This document shows, in pieces, positions 1 to 8,604 of a DNA stretch of 64,000 nucleotides. Source of the DNA: Synechococcus sp. UW179A. GTDB taxonomy: Bacteria; Cyanobacteriota; Cyanobacteriia; PCC-6307; Cyanobiaceae. The notes beneath the pieces were generated by a model. It worked only from the letters and a program-made list of their open reading frames with translations, was not told the origin of the DNA and ran no database searches. Both the position numbers and the translations under genes were made by a program. Where the stretch lies: contig NZ_UCNJ01000012.1 in assembly GCF_900473965.1 (NCBI RefSeq), forward strand, positions 1 to 64,000, in the 5' to 3' direction. Numbering within the stretch: the first letter of the stretch is position 1; every line of letters starts with the position of its first letter.

Positions 1-55
1 TCAGGGCAACGATGATCACCTTGGTGAGCTTCTGTTTCAGCCCATCGAGGTCTTG
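1..55 (-). pseudogene. UPF0114 gene fragment, left repeat arm of block A
   Basis: These 55 bases are identical to 4199-4253, inside the intact UPF0114 gene. They encode about residues 119-137 of that protein on the minus strand. Identity stops abruptly at 56 and runs off the left edge, so the full length of the copy is unknown. The arm holds a piece of the gene whose N-terminal part has been replaced by block A, the same arrangement as the ctp copy at 9964-10697. It is best read as one arm of a direct repeat flanking block A. Confidence 0.8.
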
Positions 56-93
56 TCAACGCTGGGGGTGGTGCTCACCACACCACTGAACGT

Positions 94-363
94 GTGAGCG
101 GATATGGACAACCCTTTGGGATTAAACCTCCGGAGCATTTGAGAGGTCCTAGAGGTCCACAAGGTCCTCTAGGTGAAAAAGGTCCAAGAGGTGAATCACC
201 AAAAGGTCCTCAAGGTCCTGAAGGTAAAAAAGGTCCTACAGGTGCCATAGGTGAAACCGGCGTGCCCGGTCCTGATATTGATATGGAACCTGCACTAAAA
301 GACAAACTCAAATCTCTGAAGGCACTTTTAGAGCGTCTTGAACAGATTCACTCAAGTAAGTGA
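94..363 (+). CDS. small collagen-like (Gly-X-Y) protein
   Basis: This 89-residue protein probably starts at GTG 94. Residues about 18-61 are mostly Gly-X-Y triplets rich in GPR, GPQ, GPE and GEK, with a short interruption (ESPK). The C-terminal 28 residues ([18 protein letters not shown]...) look like an amphipathic helix able to form a coiled coil, which in collagen-like proteins often trimerises the triple helix. No signal peptide is visible. Proline is limited but K/E pairs could stabilise a bacterial triple helix. A strong hairpin follows at 372-413. Role unknown; it may be structural or surface-related. Codon use is more AT-rich than in core genes, as expected for accessory DNA. Confidence 0.7.
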   Translation: MSGYGQPFGIKPPEHLRGPRGPQGPLGEKGPRGESPKGPQGPEGKKGPTGAIGETGVPGPDIDMEPALKDKLKSLKALLERLEQIHSSK

Positions 364-371
364 GTTCAATA

Positions 372-413
372 GGAGCACTCCCACATCAAACTTTTTTGGT
401 GTGGGAGTGCTCC
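372..413. terminator. strong hairpin after collagen-like gene
   Basis: A perfect 14-bp stem (372-385 with 400-413) extends inward through about five more pairs, including one G-U, and closes on a short T-rich loop. It begins nine bases after the collagen-like stop codon. No long T-run follows on the plus strand, so it may terminate transcription from either direction or protect the 3' end. Confidence 0.6.
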
Positions 414-467
414 CTTCTTAAACAGTTACAGGTAGACACCTGCTTAACTTACTTTGCATCTGCAATT

Positions 468-733
468 CTATTCACAGTTCAAATCCAAAAGTGTAAATAC
501 TCTTGCTAAGCGTTCTTTCCCCAAGGGAACATTAGCGTCGTAATCTTTCTCAAGTGTTTCTAGCATTTTAAAATATAATTCTTTGGCAATACACTTGTCT
601 ATTGCTCCATCGTTCCCAGGAAGACAGATATTATTTGCTACAGCAGCAATATTTTGACTTTTTATCTCCACTTCACTGCAAGCAGTTGCTGGGGTCGCAA
701 ATAAGAGGCTTAGAAGAAGGACTAGTTTTTCAT
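468..733 (-). pseudogene. small secreted protein with signal peptide out of frame
   Basis: The open frame below 671 encodes 67 residues (starting at a GTG) with no known family. Upstream in the same frame the sequence reads KLVLLLLSLLFATPATA, a typical signal peptide, but no start codon is in frame. An ATG at 733-731 is followed by a run of five A (T726-730 on the plus strand). One extra A would join MKK to this signal peptide. The gene therefore looks like a secreted protein of about 87 residues broken by a one-base deletion in a homopolymer. It could be a real decay, a phase-variable tract or a sequencing error. Two mature Cys residues are visible. Confidence 0.5.
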
Positions 734-768
734 TAGTTCATTGTATCCCGCATCTTTTGCATCAGCAA

Positions 769-1215
769 TTAATAATCTTTTTCATAGCGAAAGTGTTTGA
801 CAACCTTTTGGTTAGACCTTACTAACTCTCCATTGCCCATTATTCCTTTCTGCCTCATCTCTTCTGTATAACCAATATACTCCTTTTTATCTTCGTCTGG
901 ACTGCATCCTGCAAATAGCATTAACTTACCTTTGTCTTCTTTATCCCTTTTTGCTTCTAGTTGCTCTACTTCTTTTTCAAAGTCTTCAAGTTTGAAACCT
1001 TCTTTTAAATCAACAGTAACCCCCTTATCGGATTTGCTTACATTAAAGTATTTGTCTTCAAGTGCATAATATTGCTCATCGATGTCTTTTGATTGAGGCC
1101 TGATTGATCTGGTGGTCTCAGCCCATTTAATACAAGCATCATTGGCTTCTTGTTTTGTCTTGTATCTACATCCAACTAAAACAAGTATTAGCAGAAGAGG
1201 CGCTAGGCGACTCAT
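769..1215 (-). CDS. putative lipoprotein, hypothetical
   Basis: This protein has a short signal (MSRLAPLLLILVLVGC) ending in a good lipobox with the modified Cys at residue 16, so it is probably anchored to a membrane. I chose ATG 1215 because it places the hydrophobic stretch correctly; ATG 1230 would add five residues. The mature part is highly charged with many K/E/D residues and a probable helix around FEKEVEQLEAKRDKEDKGK. No family is recognised. It lies on the same strand as the frameshifted secreted gene at 468-733, and both may be part of one accessory gene set. Confidence 0.6.
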   Translation of the reverse strand: MSRLAPLLLILVLVGCRYKTKQEANDACIKWAETTRSIRPQSKDIDEQYYALEDKYFNVSKSDKGVTVDLKEGFKLEDFEKEVEQLEAKRDKEDKGKLMLFAGCSPDEDKKEYIGYTEEMRQKGIMGNGELVRSNQKVVKHFRYEKDY

Positions 1216-1230
1216 GGCTTCATCATTCAA

Positions 1231-1583
1231 AAAATTCTATCTTAGGATAACAGCAAAAAGCCTTTGATGTTTTCGTCTATTTGACACATCAAGCTTAACC
1301 GTTTCTAAGCGGGTTATCTATGTACTTCACGGATAAATGCTGTGCCGAGATAAAACTATTAATGTGAATAGCAGTAATGAAAAAATCTAGGCGATATCAT
1401 CATGACACTTGGAAGCTAAATAGATTTGCTCTAATACCCTCTGAGAGGGCTTCGTAAGCGTATCTGGCAGGCTTTAAGTATCTATTAGCTGTCATCCATT
1501 CATCTAGGTATGTGACACCTTCTAGAGCCTTAATTGTTCGTTTCAGAAGGTTTGGCTAAGATAAAATATCTGCAATAATCCAA
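1231..1583. other. intergenic, possible ORF remnant
   Basis: No complete gene is visible in this AT-rich stretch. On the minus strand 1556-1401 is an open frame of about 50 codons without a convincing start (contains YLDEWMTANRYLKPARYAY), which might be the tail of a decayed gene. The promoter of the first Nif11-leader gene must lie in the last part, but I cannot fix its -10/-35 boxes. Confidence 0.3.
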
Positions 1584-1847
1584 ATGTCAGAAGAGCAGCT
1601 CAAAGCCTTCCTTGAAAAAGTCAAGGGCGACACAAACCTTCAGGATAAGCTCAAAGCTGCAGCAAATGCCGATGCAGTGGTAGCAATTGCTAAAGAATCG
1701 GGATTTGTGATTTCGACGGATGAATTGAAGAAAGCCGAAGCAGAGATTTCCGACAAGGAACTTGAAAAAGCAGCTGGCGGCGATTGCATTTTAACCCACA
1801 AAATTATTGAAGATTATACAAATTTATCCTGCTGGATAATCTGTTAA
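1584..1847 (+). CDS. Nif11-leader (prochlorosin-type) precursor peptide
   Basis: This is an 87-residue RiPP precursor. Residues 1-66 form a Nif11-type leader (MSEEQLKAFLEKVKGD..., ending ELEKAAGG) and the 21-residue core starts DCILTHKI. The core has Cys at 2, 18 and 21 plus Thr and Ser, as expected for a lanthipeptide (prochlorosin) core. The Gly-Gly site fits cleavage by a C39 peptidase. No LanM-type synthetase is in the window, so the maturase would have to act from elsewhere, as is known for prochlorosins. The frame continues past the stop for 25 more codons with a Cys/Thr-rich sequence. A sister precursor follows at 2011. Confidence 0.88.
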   Translation: MSEEQLKAFLEKVKGDTNLQDKLKAAANADAVVAIAKESGFVISTDELKKAEAEISDKELEKAAGGDCILTHKIIEDYTNLSCWIIC

Positions 1848-2010
1848 TGGCGACCTTTTGATGCGACGGGTCCAACAGGAGTGTGTAATCACTGCGCTAC
1901 AGATAATGAAAACATCAGCCTCTAGTGCCTGGCACCATTGAGCGCAGTAAGCATAAGCCAAAGACACTGCAGCAGACCGTTGCTATGACTGCTGGACAGG
2001 CCTCATACCC

Positions 2011-2277
2011 ATGTCAGAAGAGCAACTCAAGGCATTTCTCTCCAAAGCCAAAGGCGATTCCAGTCTTCAGGAGAAACTAAAAGCAGCTAAGTCACCTGAA
2101 GATGTTGTAGGTATTGCTAAAGAACATGGTCATGAATTTACTGCTGATAAGATTAACCAGCTCAGTGAAGAGGAGCTAGAAAGTGTGGCTGGTGGTGCAA
2201 ATATTTGCACTGGTTGCCAAATTGCAACAACTTGCATAGATGATAGCCAGATGCTTAAATATACTAATTCTGGCTGA
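2011..2277 (+). CDS. Nif11-leader (prochlorosin-type) precursor peptide
   Basis: This 88-residue RiPP precursor shares its leader with the 1584 gene (MSEEQLKAFL.KAKGD..LQ.KLKAA) and ends in EELESVAGG at residue 62. The 26-residue core begins ANICTGCQIATTC and has three Cys with several Thr and two Ser, suitable for (methyl)lanthionine rings. It is on the same strand as the first precursor with a 163-bp gap. Leaders are alike and cores unrelated, the pattern typical of the prochlorosin family. The dedicated modifying enzyme is not visible here. Confidence 0.88.
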   Translation: MSEEQLKAFLSKAKGDSSLQEKLKAAKSPEDVVGIAKEHGHEFTADKINQLSEEELESVAGGANICTGCQIATTCIDDSQMLKYTNSG

Positions 2278-3210
2278 GGAGCATTGGTCTTCAAAATGAC
2301 AGAAATCTCTGCATTCAAATATGCGGATTTTATTGATTTAGAAAACTCATAAATTGCCTCCAGTATCTAATGCGATTGTGCGCAGTTTTGGAAATAATGC
2401 CCAAACTAAATCGCAGTCTTACTTGCTAAATTTTGGCATAATTTCCTGATGCCTATTATCGTATGTGGAAGGAGGCAAATTCCTCCAGGGCATGGGTGCG
2501 ATCCTCTGTAAGTACCTGCACGCCAGGACATAAGGCAAGGTATTTAGATCACCAAGTGCCATTTCGGCAGCTTTCCGAAAGGATGCAGATGACCACACCT
2601 ACTGCGAATACTTGCATCTGCTAATACTATTGATGATGGTCATTGCTATTTAGATATGTAATCTAATGGTTCGACACAGTCGTGCCGCTGAACAGGCAGT
2701 GCCAGCACATAACACCACTATGTTGCACACTGGCTCTACAATCGCCCGTAACAGGCCTAAGGCATGTTACGGGCAGGGATTTTCTCCTAAGCACTGCCTT
2801 CCGCTTGATACAGGTGCATACAGATGCCATTCGTATCGATATAACTGGGATCTCAGGCGCTCAGCTGCTAGGTGCATGCCAGCCATTCACTGCTACCCAT
2901 TCAAACAGTGCTTGTTATCGCTGTGTTGGACATGGTTCCTGCAGTTTCTAGTGAATTGAACTGTTGACTGGCTAATAGATAGCGACACAATGACTGGTGC
3001 TATGTATAAACAATAGGCACTATCCATGGTGTGCAAATTTTAAGAGTATCGGCTAGAATTAAAGGTTGATTATCTTTCATCAGTTTTGTATTTATTTCCT
3101 TTCTTTAGTGGACATGAAAGAAGAGGAGAGATTTGCTCTTGCCCTCCTCTTTCTTTATGCCCTATTCTTATCATTCTCCAAAGCAATCAATCAGGACCAG
3201 GAGTATCTCG
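2278..3210. other. long intergenic stretch without a convincing gene
   Basis: Two overlapping plus-strand frames (2666-2959 and 2682-2951) are open, but neither has family resemblance or a leader-like N-terminus. The last 34 residues of the second are rich in Cys, Ser and Thr (ACQPFTATHSNSACYRCVGH...) and could be the remnant of a peptide core. A 9-bp perfect inverted repeat lies at 2744-2774. A second one pairs 3121-3128 with 3144-3151 and may end the minus-strand peptide gene at 3211. Otherwise I see nothing. Confidence 0.35.
2744..2774. terminator. 9-bp inverted repeat, terminator-like
   Basis: GCCCGTAAC at 2744-2752 pairs perfectly with 2766-2774 across a 13-base loop. It is followed by AGGGATTTTC, only a weak T-run. 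It could be a terminator or part of a small RNA. Confidence 0.3.
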
Positions 3211-3372
3211 TTAATCAGGACCACCAGGGTCCCATGGTGGTGGTGGTGGCATCCCTTCTAGTCCAGAACCTCCTCCAGATATTCCCTCTAGGTCTTCCTC
3301 ACTCAACTCTTGCTTGAGTTCAGGTGACTCCTTCTCTTTCTTGTCGTCCTTGATGTTCTTGGGGTCTTCCAT
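3211..3372 (-). CDS. double-glycine leader peptide with proline-rich core
   Basis: This 53-codon gene starts at ATG 3372 and stops at 3211. The first 34 residues are charged and end in ELSEEDLEGISGG, a textbook double-glycine leader end (L..EEL..I.GG spacing) recognised by C39 peptidases. The predicted 19-residue mature peptide is GSGLEGMPPPPPWDPGGPD, with five prolines in a row, one Trp and no Cys, Ser-rich or Thr-rich ring sites. It therefore looks like an unmodified secreted peptide or the product of an unusual pathway, not a lanthipeptide. It lies in the same block as two Nif11-leader genes, 6.6 kb from the YkgJ gene of the block that holds a C39 exporter. Confidence 0.7.
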   Translation of the reverse strand: MEDPKNIKDDKKEKESPELKQELSEEDLEGISGGGSGLEGMPPPPPWDPGGPD

Positions 3373-3557
3373 GGTGTTGCTACAGGCCTTGTATTAGTGA
3401 TAGCAACGCTGTTGGCTGCTGGCATGCCAACCACAGGTTGTGACTATTTGATAGCTGAGGTGATAGGCAATGCCTGAAAGGTGTAGTTGGTATTTACCGA
3501 TTTGTTCACTAGCTGTTCTCAATACCAACTGCTTTTTGCGATACCAACAGCAGAAGT

Positions 3558-3962
3558 TCATACCAGCGCCTTACCAGCTGCAAAGCACCGTTGAGAGTCA
3601 CTGCTACTACTCAGACCATGTGACAGCCAGGGGATTCGCAAGATTTGCAGCCTGTCTCTGCGGTAATGCTTGATCTGCCCTGTGATCCTCGGCATCGCGT
3701 AGCTGCTGATGCGGTGGCCGCGACCGGCCTCAAAACGTTCAAGAGCGCGAATCAGCCCATAGCGGCCTTCTTGCACCAGATCGTCCTGTTCGCCAGATCC
3801 GTTGTGCAGCAGACGGTTGGCACCGAGATGGGCCAGTCCCAGGTGCATCAGCACAGCGTCATTCCGTTGCAGGATGTGGGCAGGGATTGGGCGGCGGCGT
3901 TCATGACGTCGTTGTCGTTCAAGCCGTCGTTGAATGGCCGCTGGTGGTGTGCTGGTGGTCAT
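3558..3962 (-). pseudogene. truncated group 3 sigma-70 factor
   Basis: Residues from about 37 to 111 match sigma-70 region 2: a stretch like HLGLAHLGANRLL, then DDLVQEGRYGLIRALERFEAGRGHRISSYA and ITGQIKHYRRDRL, which form the core-binding and -10-recognition helices of cyanobacterial type III sigma factors. Resemblance ends at about base 3627; the last roughly 22 codons are unrelated and regions 3 and 4 are missing. It could bind core RNA polymerase but not a -35 box. The break coincides with the right end of block A, so I read it as a gene cut during insertion. The start at 3962 is chosen among three nearby ATGs. Confidence 0.75.
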
Positions 3963-4070
3963 GATTGACATCAAGCAGGAACCCCTTCACGGTCTGCTGA
4001 GTCCTGGTTGGCTCACCTCCCTCCTGCGGATGAAAGGATTCGTCCTTGGGGGGGATGAATGGGCATTGCA

Positions 4071-4607
4071 TCAGTGCTTGCCGGTGCGCCCGATCAAGTA
4101 GGAGCTGAACGCCAACATGAGCACACCTGCGCAGTACTGAATCAGTTCGGTGATCGAGGTCACCTCAAAGCTCACCATCACCTTGAACGCCGTCACGATC
4201 AGGGCAACGATGATCACCTTGGTGAGCTTCTGTTTCAGCCCATCGAGGTCTTGGATGTTGAGCAGGTTGCGTCTTGAAGTCGATGCATCGTTCTGTCGCG
4301 GGTCGATGTCGGAGATCACCAGCTCGTAGATGCCGTAGCCGAAAATCAGCAGGGCGATGCCGATCAGGTAGTAGTCGATGCCTCCCACCACCTTTCCGAT
4401 CAGCAGAGTGCTGTTGTCATGGGTGAAGTCACCTCGAAAGACTTTCTGGAGAACGCTGATCTCTGCATAGGTCCCGATCACAAAACAGCTGATGCTCCCC
4501 AGCAGGCTCATCAGAACGGGAATCAGCGTGACCAGTCGGAATTTCCAGATCAGCCCTTCAAACCTGCGTTCCAGTCGGTTCGATCGGTTCATGCTCGGCT
4601 TGTTCAT
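4071..4607 (-). CDS. UPF0114 family membrane protein
   Basis: This is a 178-residue integral membrane protein of the UPF0114 (YqhA-like) family. Four hydrophobic segments are visible: LVTLIPVLMSLLGSISCFVI, YYLIGIALLIFGYGIYELVI, VIIVALIVTAFKVMV and a C-terminal LIQYCAGVLMLAFSSYLI. A conserved-looking stretch around SDIDPRQND joins the second and third. The open frame extends to 4865 upstream, but that part overlaps the next gene and has no family resemblance, so ATG 4607 is preferred. Bases 4199-4253 are repeated at 1-55. Function is not established. Confidence 0.85.
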   Translation of the reverse strand: MNKPSMNRSNRLERRFEGLIWKFRLVTLIPVLMSLLGSISCFVIGTYAEISVLQKVFRGDFTHDNSTLLIGKVVGGIDYYLIGIALLIFGYGIYELVISDIDPRQNDASTSRRNLLNIQDLDGLKQKLTKVIIVALIVTAFKVMVSFEVTSITELIQYCAGVLMLAFSSYLIGRTGKH

Positions 4608-4648
4608 GGGGGGCTTGGTCTGGAATCGGGCAGCTGTGGAGGGATGAC

Positions 4649-4888
4649 TTAAGCGAGGGTCTCCGATCTGGGAGGTCTGGTTGGAGGTGGCGGGCCCAGA
4701 AGCGCTGGTATGGAGAGTCCCACAAGGGCTGAGCTCACAGCCAGAAAAACAGCCAAGGGAAGGGGCTTGATCAGTGGCTGCCGTTCCATCACGGTTCCGC
4801 AACGGGAGCAAACAGGCAGGGCCCCTTTTGGCGGGTGCAGAACGACCGCTGGACCACAACAGCAATCAGGGCAGCGGAATCGAGGCAT
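4649..4888 (-). CDS. zinc-ribbon membrane-anchored small protein
   Basis: This 79-residue protein has two CxxC pairs (C6-C9 and C27-C30), forming a likely zinc ribbon. One hydrophobic segment follows (about residues 42-64, LPLAVFLAVSSALVGLSIPALL), then a proline-rich tail. It is divergent from mfd with an 80-bp gap and lies 41 bp upstream of UPF0114 on the same strand. The start at 4888 is the first ATG that avoids overlap with mfd. Its role is unknown; it resembles the short zinc-ribbon proteins common in marine Synechococcus. Confidence 0.7.
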   Translation of the reverse strand: MPRFRCPDCCCGPAVVLHPPKGALPVCSRCGTVMERQPLIKPLPLAVFLAVSSALVGLSIPALLGPPPPTRPPRSETLA

Positions 4889-4967
4889 GGCCGAAGAGCG
4901 CGTCGTGATGCACGCAGTGGCGAACAGTGAATTGCGACAATCATGCGTTGCCGTCAGTGGTCCTGCC

Positions 4968-7900
4968 ATGCCCCTCAGCTCCCTGGTGCGCCTGCTGCAG
5001 TGCTCAGCGCTGACCAGTGAGCTCGGCGAACGCATCGATCGGCCCGATCGGCTCTTGCTCCGCGGAGGCGGCCGGGGAGCAAGGGCTCTTGTGGCTAGTG
5101 CCCTGGCGCGGCAACAGGACCGGCCTCTGCTAGTGGTCGTGCCGACCCTCGAGGAAGCGGGTCGTTGGACGGCTCTTCTGGAGCTGATGGGTTGGCGCAG
5201 TGCCCAGCTCTATCCCACCAGTGAAGGTTCGCCTTATGAACCGTTTGATCCCACCAGTGAAATCACCTGGGGGCAGTTGCAGGTGCTCAGTGAGTTGCAG
5301 CTCGATCAACAGAGCCGTGATCTGGCGATTGTGGCCACTGAGCGTTGCCTGCAGCCACATCTGCCTCCGCCGCAGGCTTTGTCTGATCGATGCCGAACCC
5401 TGCGTAAGGGTGAGAGCGTCGACCTTGAAGCCTTGGCCATCAGCCTGGCCCAGCTGGGTTATGAACGGGTTTCAACCATCGACCAGGAAGGCACCTGGAG
5501 CCGCCGTGGCGACATCGTTGATGTGTTTCCTGTCAGCAGTGAGCTGCCAGTGCGTCTGGAGTTCTTCGGTGATGAGCTCGACAAGCTGCGTGAATTCGAT
5601 CCCGCCAGCCAGCGTTCCCTCGATCCAATCGAGAGTCTGCGACTGACGCCGACTGGATTCAGTCCCTTGATCGCTGAACAGCTGCGCGATGCCATGCCCG
5701 ATGGTTTGGATCTGCTTCTGAGTGAGGAATGTCTGTCTGAACTCCTGGATGGGGGCACACCCGAAGGCATGCGCCGCCTGCTTGGTCTGGCTTGGCAGCA
5801 GCCCGCTTCCTTGCTCGATTACCTCCCGGATGGCTGTTGTGTGGCGATCGATGAGCGACGCCATGGCCGCTCCCATGGAGACCAGTGGCTCGACCATGCC
5901 AAGGAGCATCACGACGAACTGGCGTTGCCGTTGCCGATCCTGCATCGCGACATCGAGGAGGCGATGGGGCTGGCAGAAGCGTTTCCTGGCTTTGATCTGG
6001 CTGAGTTGCAGGAAAGTGATTCCCATCCCAACGCCTTTGATCTCAACAGTCGTCCTGTGCCGGCCTATCCCAATCAGTTCGGAAAGCTTGGTGAACTGAT
6101 CAAAAGCTATGGGAAGGAGAAACAGGCGGTCTGGCTGCTGTCTGCCCAGCCGAGCCGAGCCGTTGCTCTGCTCGAAGAGCATGACTGCATCAGTCGCTTC
6201 GTTCCCAATTCTGCGGATGCGCCCGCGATCGAGCGTTTGATCGAGCAAGGAACACCTGTGGCTCTGAAGACCCGTGGCACCGCTGATCTCGAGGGGCTGC
6301 AGCTTCCTGCCTGGCGGGTTGTTCTCATCACGGATCGCGAGTTTTTCGGCCAGCAGACGCTCACGAGCACTGGCTATGTGCGCCGCCGCCGCAAGGCGGC
6401 CAGTCGCACGGTGGATCCCAACAAGATGCAGCCCGGGGATTTCGTGGTGCATCGCAATCACGGCATCGGTCGCTTCCAGAAGCTGGAGAAGCTGGCGATT
6501 AGCGGCGAGGTGCGTGATTACCTGGTGGTGCAGTACGCCGACGGCATCCTGCGTGTGGCGGCAGACCAGCTGGGCAGCCTCGGCCGTTATCGCGCCAACA
6601 GTGATGCTCCACCCCAGCTCAGCAAGATGGGTGGATCGGCTTGGGTGAAGGCCAAGGAGCGTGCTGGCAAGGCCTTGCGCAAGGTGGCGCTCGACCTGGT
6701 GAAGCTGTACGCCGAGCGACATCAGGCGCCAGGCTTCGCGTTTCCTGTTGACGGCCCCTGGCAAAACGAGCTGGAGGAGTCATTCCCCTATGAACCGACC
6801 CCAGATCAGCTCAAGGCCACAGCGGATGTGAAGCGGGATATGGAGAAGTCGCAACCAATGGATCGGCTGGTATGCGGCGACGTGGGCTTTGGTAAAACCG
6901 AGGTGGCGATCCGGGCCATTTTCAAGGCAATCACGGCCGGCAAGCAGGTGGCGATGTTGGCTCCCACAACAGTGCTTGCGCAGCAGCACTGGCGAACGCT
7001 TTCCGAGCGTTTCGCGCCCTACCCCATCAAGGTGGCTCTTCTGAATCGCTTCCGAACCACCAGCGAGCGCAAATCGATCCTTGAAGGTCTCAAGCAAGGA
7101 ACCATCGATGCTGTTGTTGGAACGCATCAGCTGTTGAGCAAGAGCACGGTGTTCGACAAGCTCGGCCTGCTGGTGGTGGATGAGGAACAGCGCTTCGGTG
7201 TCAACCAGAAAGAAAAGATCAAAGCACTGCGCAAGGACGTTGACGTGCTGACACTTTCAGCGACACCGATTCCGCGCACGCTTTACATGAGCTTGTCAGG
7301 AGTGCGGGAGATGAGCCTGATCACCACGCCTCCCCCACTGCGCCGTCCGATTAAGACCCATCTGGCCTCCCTTGATGAAGAGGCGGTTCGCAGTGCCATC
7401 CGTCAGGAGCTCGATCGCGGTGGGCAGGTGTTTTATGTGGTTCCGAGGGTCGAAGGGATTGAAGACGTGGCTGGTCAGCTGCGTCAGATGCTTCCCGGCC
7501 TGCGTCTGCTCGTGGCGCACGGTCAGATGGCCGAGGGTGAGCTGGAGAGCGCCATGGTGGCATTCAACGGCGGAGAAGCTGATGTGATGCTTTGCACCAC
7601 GATTGTGGAAAGCGGACTCGATATCCCCCGCGTCAACACAATTTTGATCGAAGATGCCCATCGATTCGGTCTGGCGCAGCTTTATCAGCTGCGGGGACGT
7701 GTCGGTCGCAGTGGCGTGCAGGCTCATGCTTGGTTGTTTTATCCAGGCAACGCCTCCCTCAGTGAGGCGGCACGGCAGCGACTGAGGGCCATTCAGGAAT
7801 TTGCCCAGCTGGGCAGTGGTTATCAGCTGGCGATGCGGGATATGGAGATTCGCGGGGTTGGAAACCTGCTGGGAGTCCAGCAGAGCGGGCAGATGGAAGC

Positions 7901-8510
7901 CATTGGTTTTGATCTCTACATGGAGATGCTCCAGGAATCCCTGGCCGAGATCCAGGGGCAGGACATCCCAGCGGTCGACGACACCCAGGTGGATCTACAG
8001 GTCACTGCGTTCATTCCCGCCGACTGGATCACTGATGCCGACGAGAAGATGGCGGCCTATCGATCGGCAGCAGAGTGTGTCACCAGCGAGTCTCTGGTTG
8101 AACTTGCCGCGATCTGGGCCGATCGCTACGGCGCTCTGCCCGGTCCGGTTCAGTCGCTGCTGCTGCTGATGGATCTGAAGCTTCTGGCCAAACGCTGCGG
8201 TTTTTCACGCATCCGTCCAGAGAAGCCGAACATTGCCTTGGAAACACCGATGGAAGAGCCGGCTTTCCGCTTGTTGCGCCAGGGTTTGCCGCAGCATCTC
8301 CATGGTCGGCTTGTGTATCAGCCTGGCTCTGGTGCAACGGCCAAGGTGATGGCCAGAGGTCTCGGCGTGTTGCCGATGGAGAAGCAGCTTGATGAAATCA
8401 AGAGCTGGCTTGAGCAGATGGCAGCTCAGATTCCTGATGCCGATGGACTCACCGCCGACGAGCGTGACAAGCAGCAAACTGAGCGTAATCAGGCCGTTCT
8501 CAGCGTTTAA
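4968..8510 (+). CDS. mfd: transcription-repair coupling factor Mfd
   Basis: This 1180-residue protein is the Mfd translocase, which removes RNA polymerase stalled at DNA damage and recruits UvrA. The N-terminal UvrB-like module is visible ([13 protein letters not shown]). The CarD-like RNA polymerase-interacting domain begins near residue 485 ([13 protein letters not shown]). The helicase core has Walker A GDVGFGKT near residue 636, motif II DEEQ near 738 and motif [16 protein letters not shown]-terminal TRCF domain follows. The frame is open back to 4710, but the upstream part overlaps the zinc-ribbon gene and shows no homology, so ATG 4968 ([10 protein letters not shown]) is chosen. Confidence 0.97.
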   Translation: MPLSSLVRLLQCSALTSELGERIDRPDRLLLRGGGRGARALVASALARQQDRPLLVVVPTLEEAGRWTALLELMGWRSAQLYPTSEGSPYEPFDPTSEITWGQLQVLSELQLDQQSRDLAIVATERCLQPHLPPPQALSDRCRTLRKGESVDLEALAISLAQLGYERVSTIDQEGTWSRRGDIVDVFPVSSELPVRLEFFGDELDKLREFDPASQRSLDPIESLRLTPTGFSPLIAEQLRDAMPDGLDLLLSEECLSELLDGGTPEGMRRLLGLAWQQPASLLDYLPDGCCVAIDERRHGRSHGDQWLDHAKEHHDELALPLPILHRDIEEAMGLAEAFPGFDLAELQESDSHPNAFDLNSRPVPAYPNQFGKLGELIKSYGKEKQAVWLLSAQPSRAVALLEEHDCISRFVPNSADAPAIERLIEQGTPVALKTRGTADLEGLQLPAWRVVLITDREFFGQQTLTSTGYVRRRRKAASRTVDPNKMQPGDFVVHRNHGIGRFQKLEKLAISGEVRDYLVVQYADGILRVAADQLGSLGRYRANSDAPPQLSKMGGSAWVKAKERAGKALRKVALDLVKLYAERHQAPGFAFPVDGPWQNELEESFPYEPTPDQLKATADVKRDMEKSQPMDRLVCGDVGFGKTEVAIRAIFKAITAGKQVAMLAPTTVLAQQHWRTLSERFAPYPIKVALLNRFRTTSERKSILEGLKQGTIDAVVGTHQLLSKSTVFDKLGLLVVDEEQRFGVNQKEKIKALRKDVDVLTLSATPIPRTLYMSLSGVREMSLITTPPPLRRPIKTHLASLDEEAVRSAIRQELDRGGQVFYVVPRVEGIEDVAGQLRQMLPGLRLLVAHGQMAEGELESAMVAFNGGEADVMLCTTIVESGLDIPRVNTILIEDAHRFGLAQLYQLRGRVGRSGVQAHAWLFYPGNASLSEAARQRLRAIQEFAQLGSGYQLAMRDMEIRGVGNLLGVQQSGQMEAIGFDLYMEMLQESLAEIQGQDIPAVDDTQVDLQVTAFIPADWITDADEKMAAYRSAAECVTSESLVELAAIWADRYGALPGPVQSLLLLMDLKLLAKRCGFSRIRPEKPNIALETPMEEPAFRLLRQGLPQHLHGRLVYQPGSGATAKVMARGLGVLPMEKQLDEIKSWLEQMAAQIPDADGLTADERDKQQTERNQAVLSV

Positions 8511-8513
8511 CGC

Positions 8514-8541
8514 TTGGCCCTGATCGCGCTCGACGGGCCAA
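8514..8541. terminator. hairpin after mfd
   Basis: A 7-bp perfect stem (TTGGCCC 8514-8520 with 8535-8541) begins just after the mfd stop codon. No T-run follows, so it is only a possible terminator. Confidence 0.35.
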
Positions 8542-8604
8542 AATGAGAAAGTTCCTACACAATGCGCAATTCTTCGTTACACTACGCCGAGATAATCAGA
8601 CCTC

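Noticed and set aside
2666-2959. 97-codon plus-strand frame as a gene
   Set aside because: Its composition is unlike neighbouring genes, it has no motif, and it overlaps another open frame.
4710-4967. N-terminal extension of mfd
   Set aside because: It overlaps the minus-strand zinc-ribbon gene, has no Mfd similarity, and ATG 4968 gives the family N-terminus.
4889-5035. Upstream extension of the zinc-ribbon frame
   Set aside because: It would overlap the start of mfd, and the conserved CxxC protein starts at 4888.
5472-6764. Long minus-strand open frames inside mfd
   Set aside because: They lie opposite mfd codons and show no family motif; long shadow frames are expected in GC-rich coding DNA.
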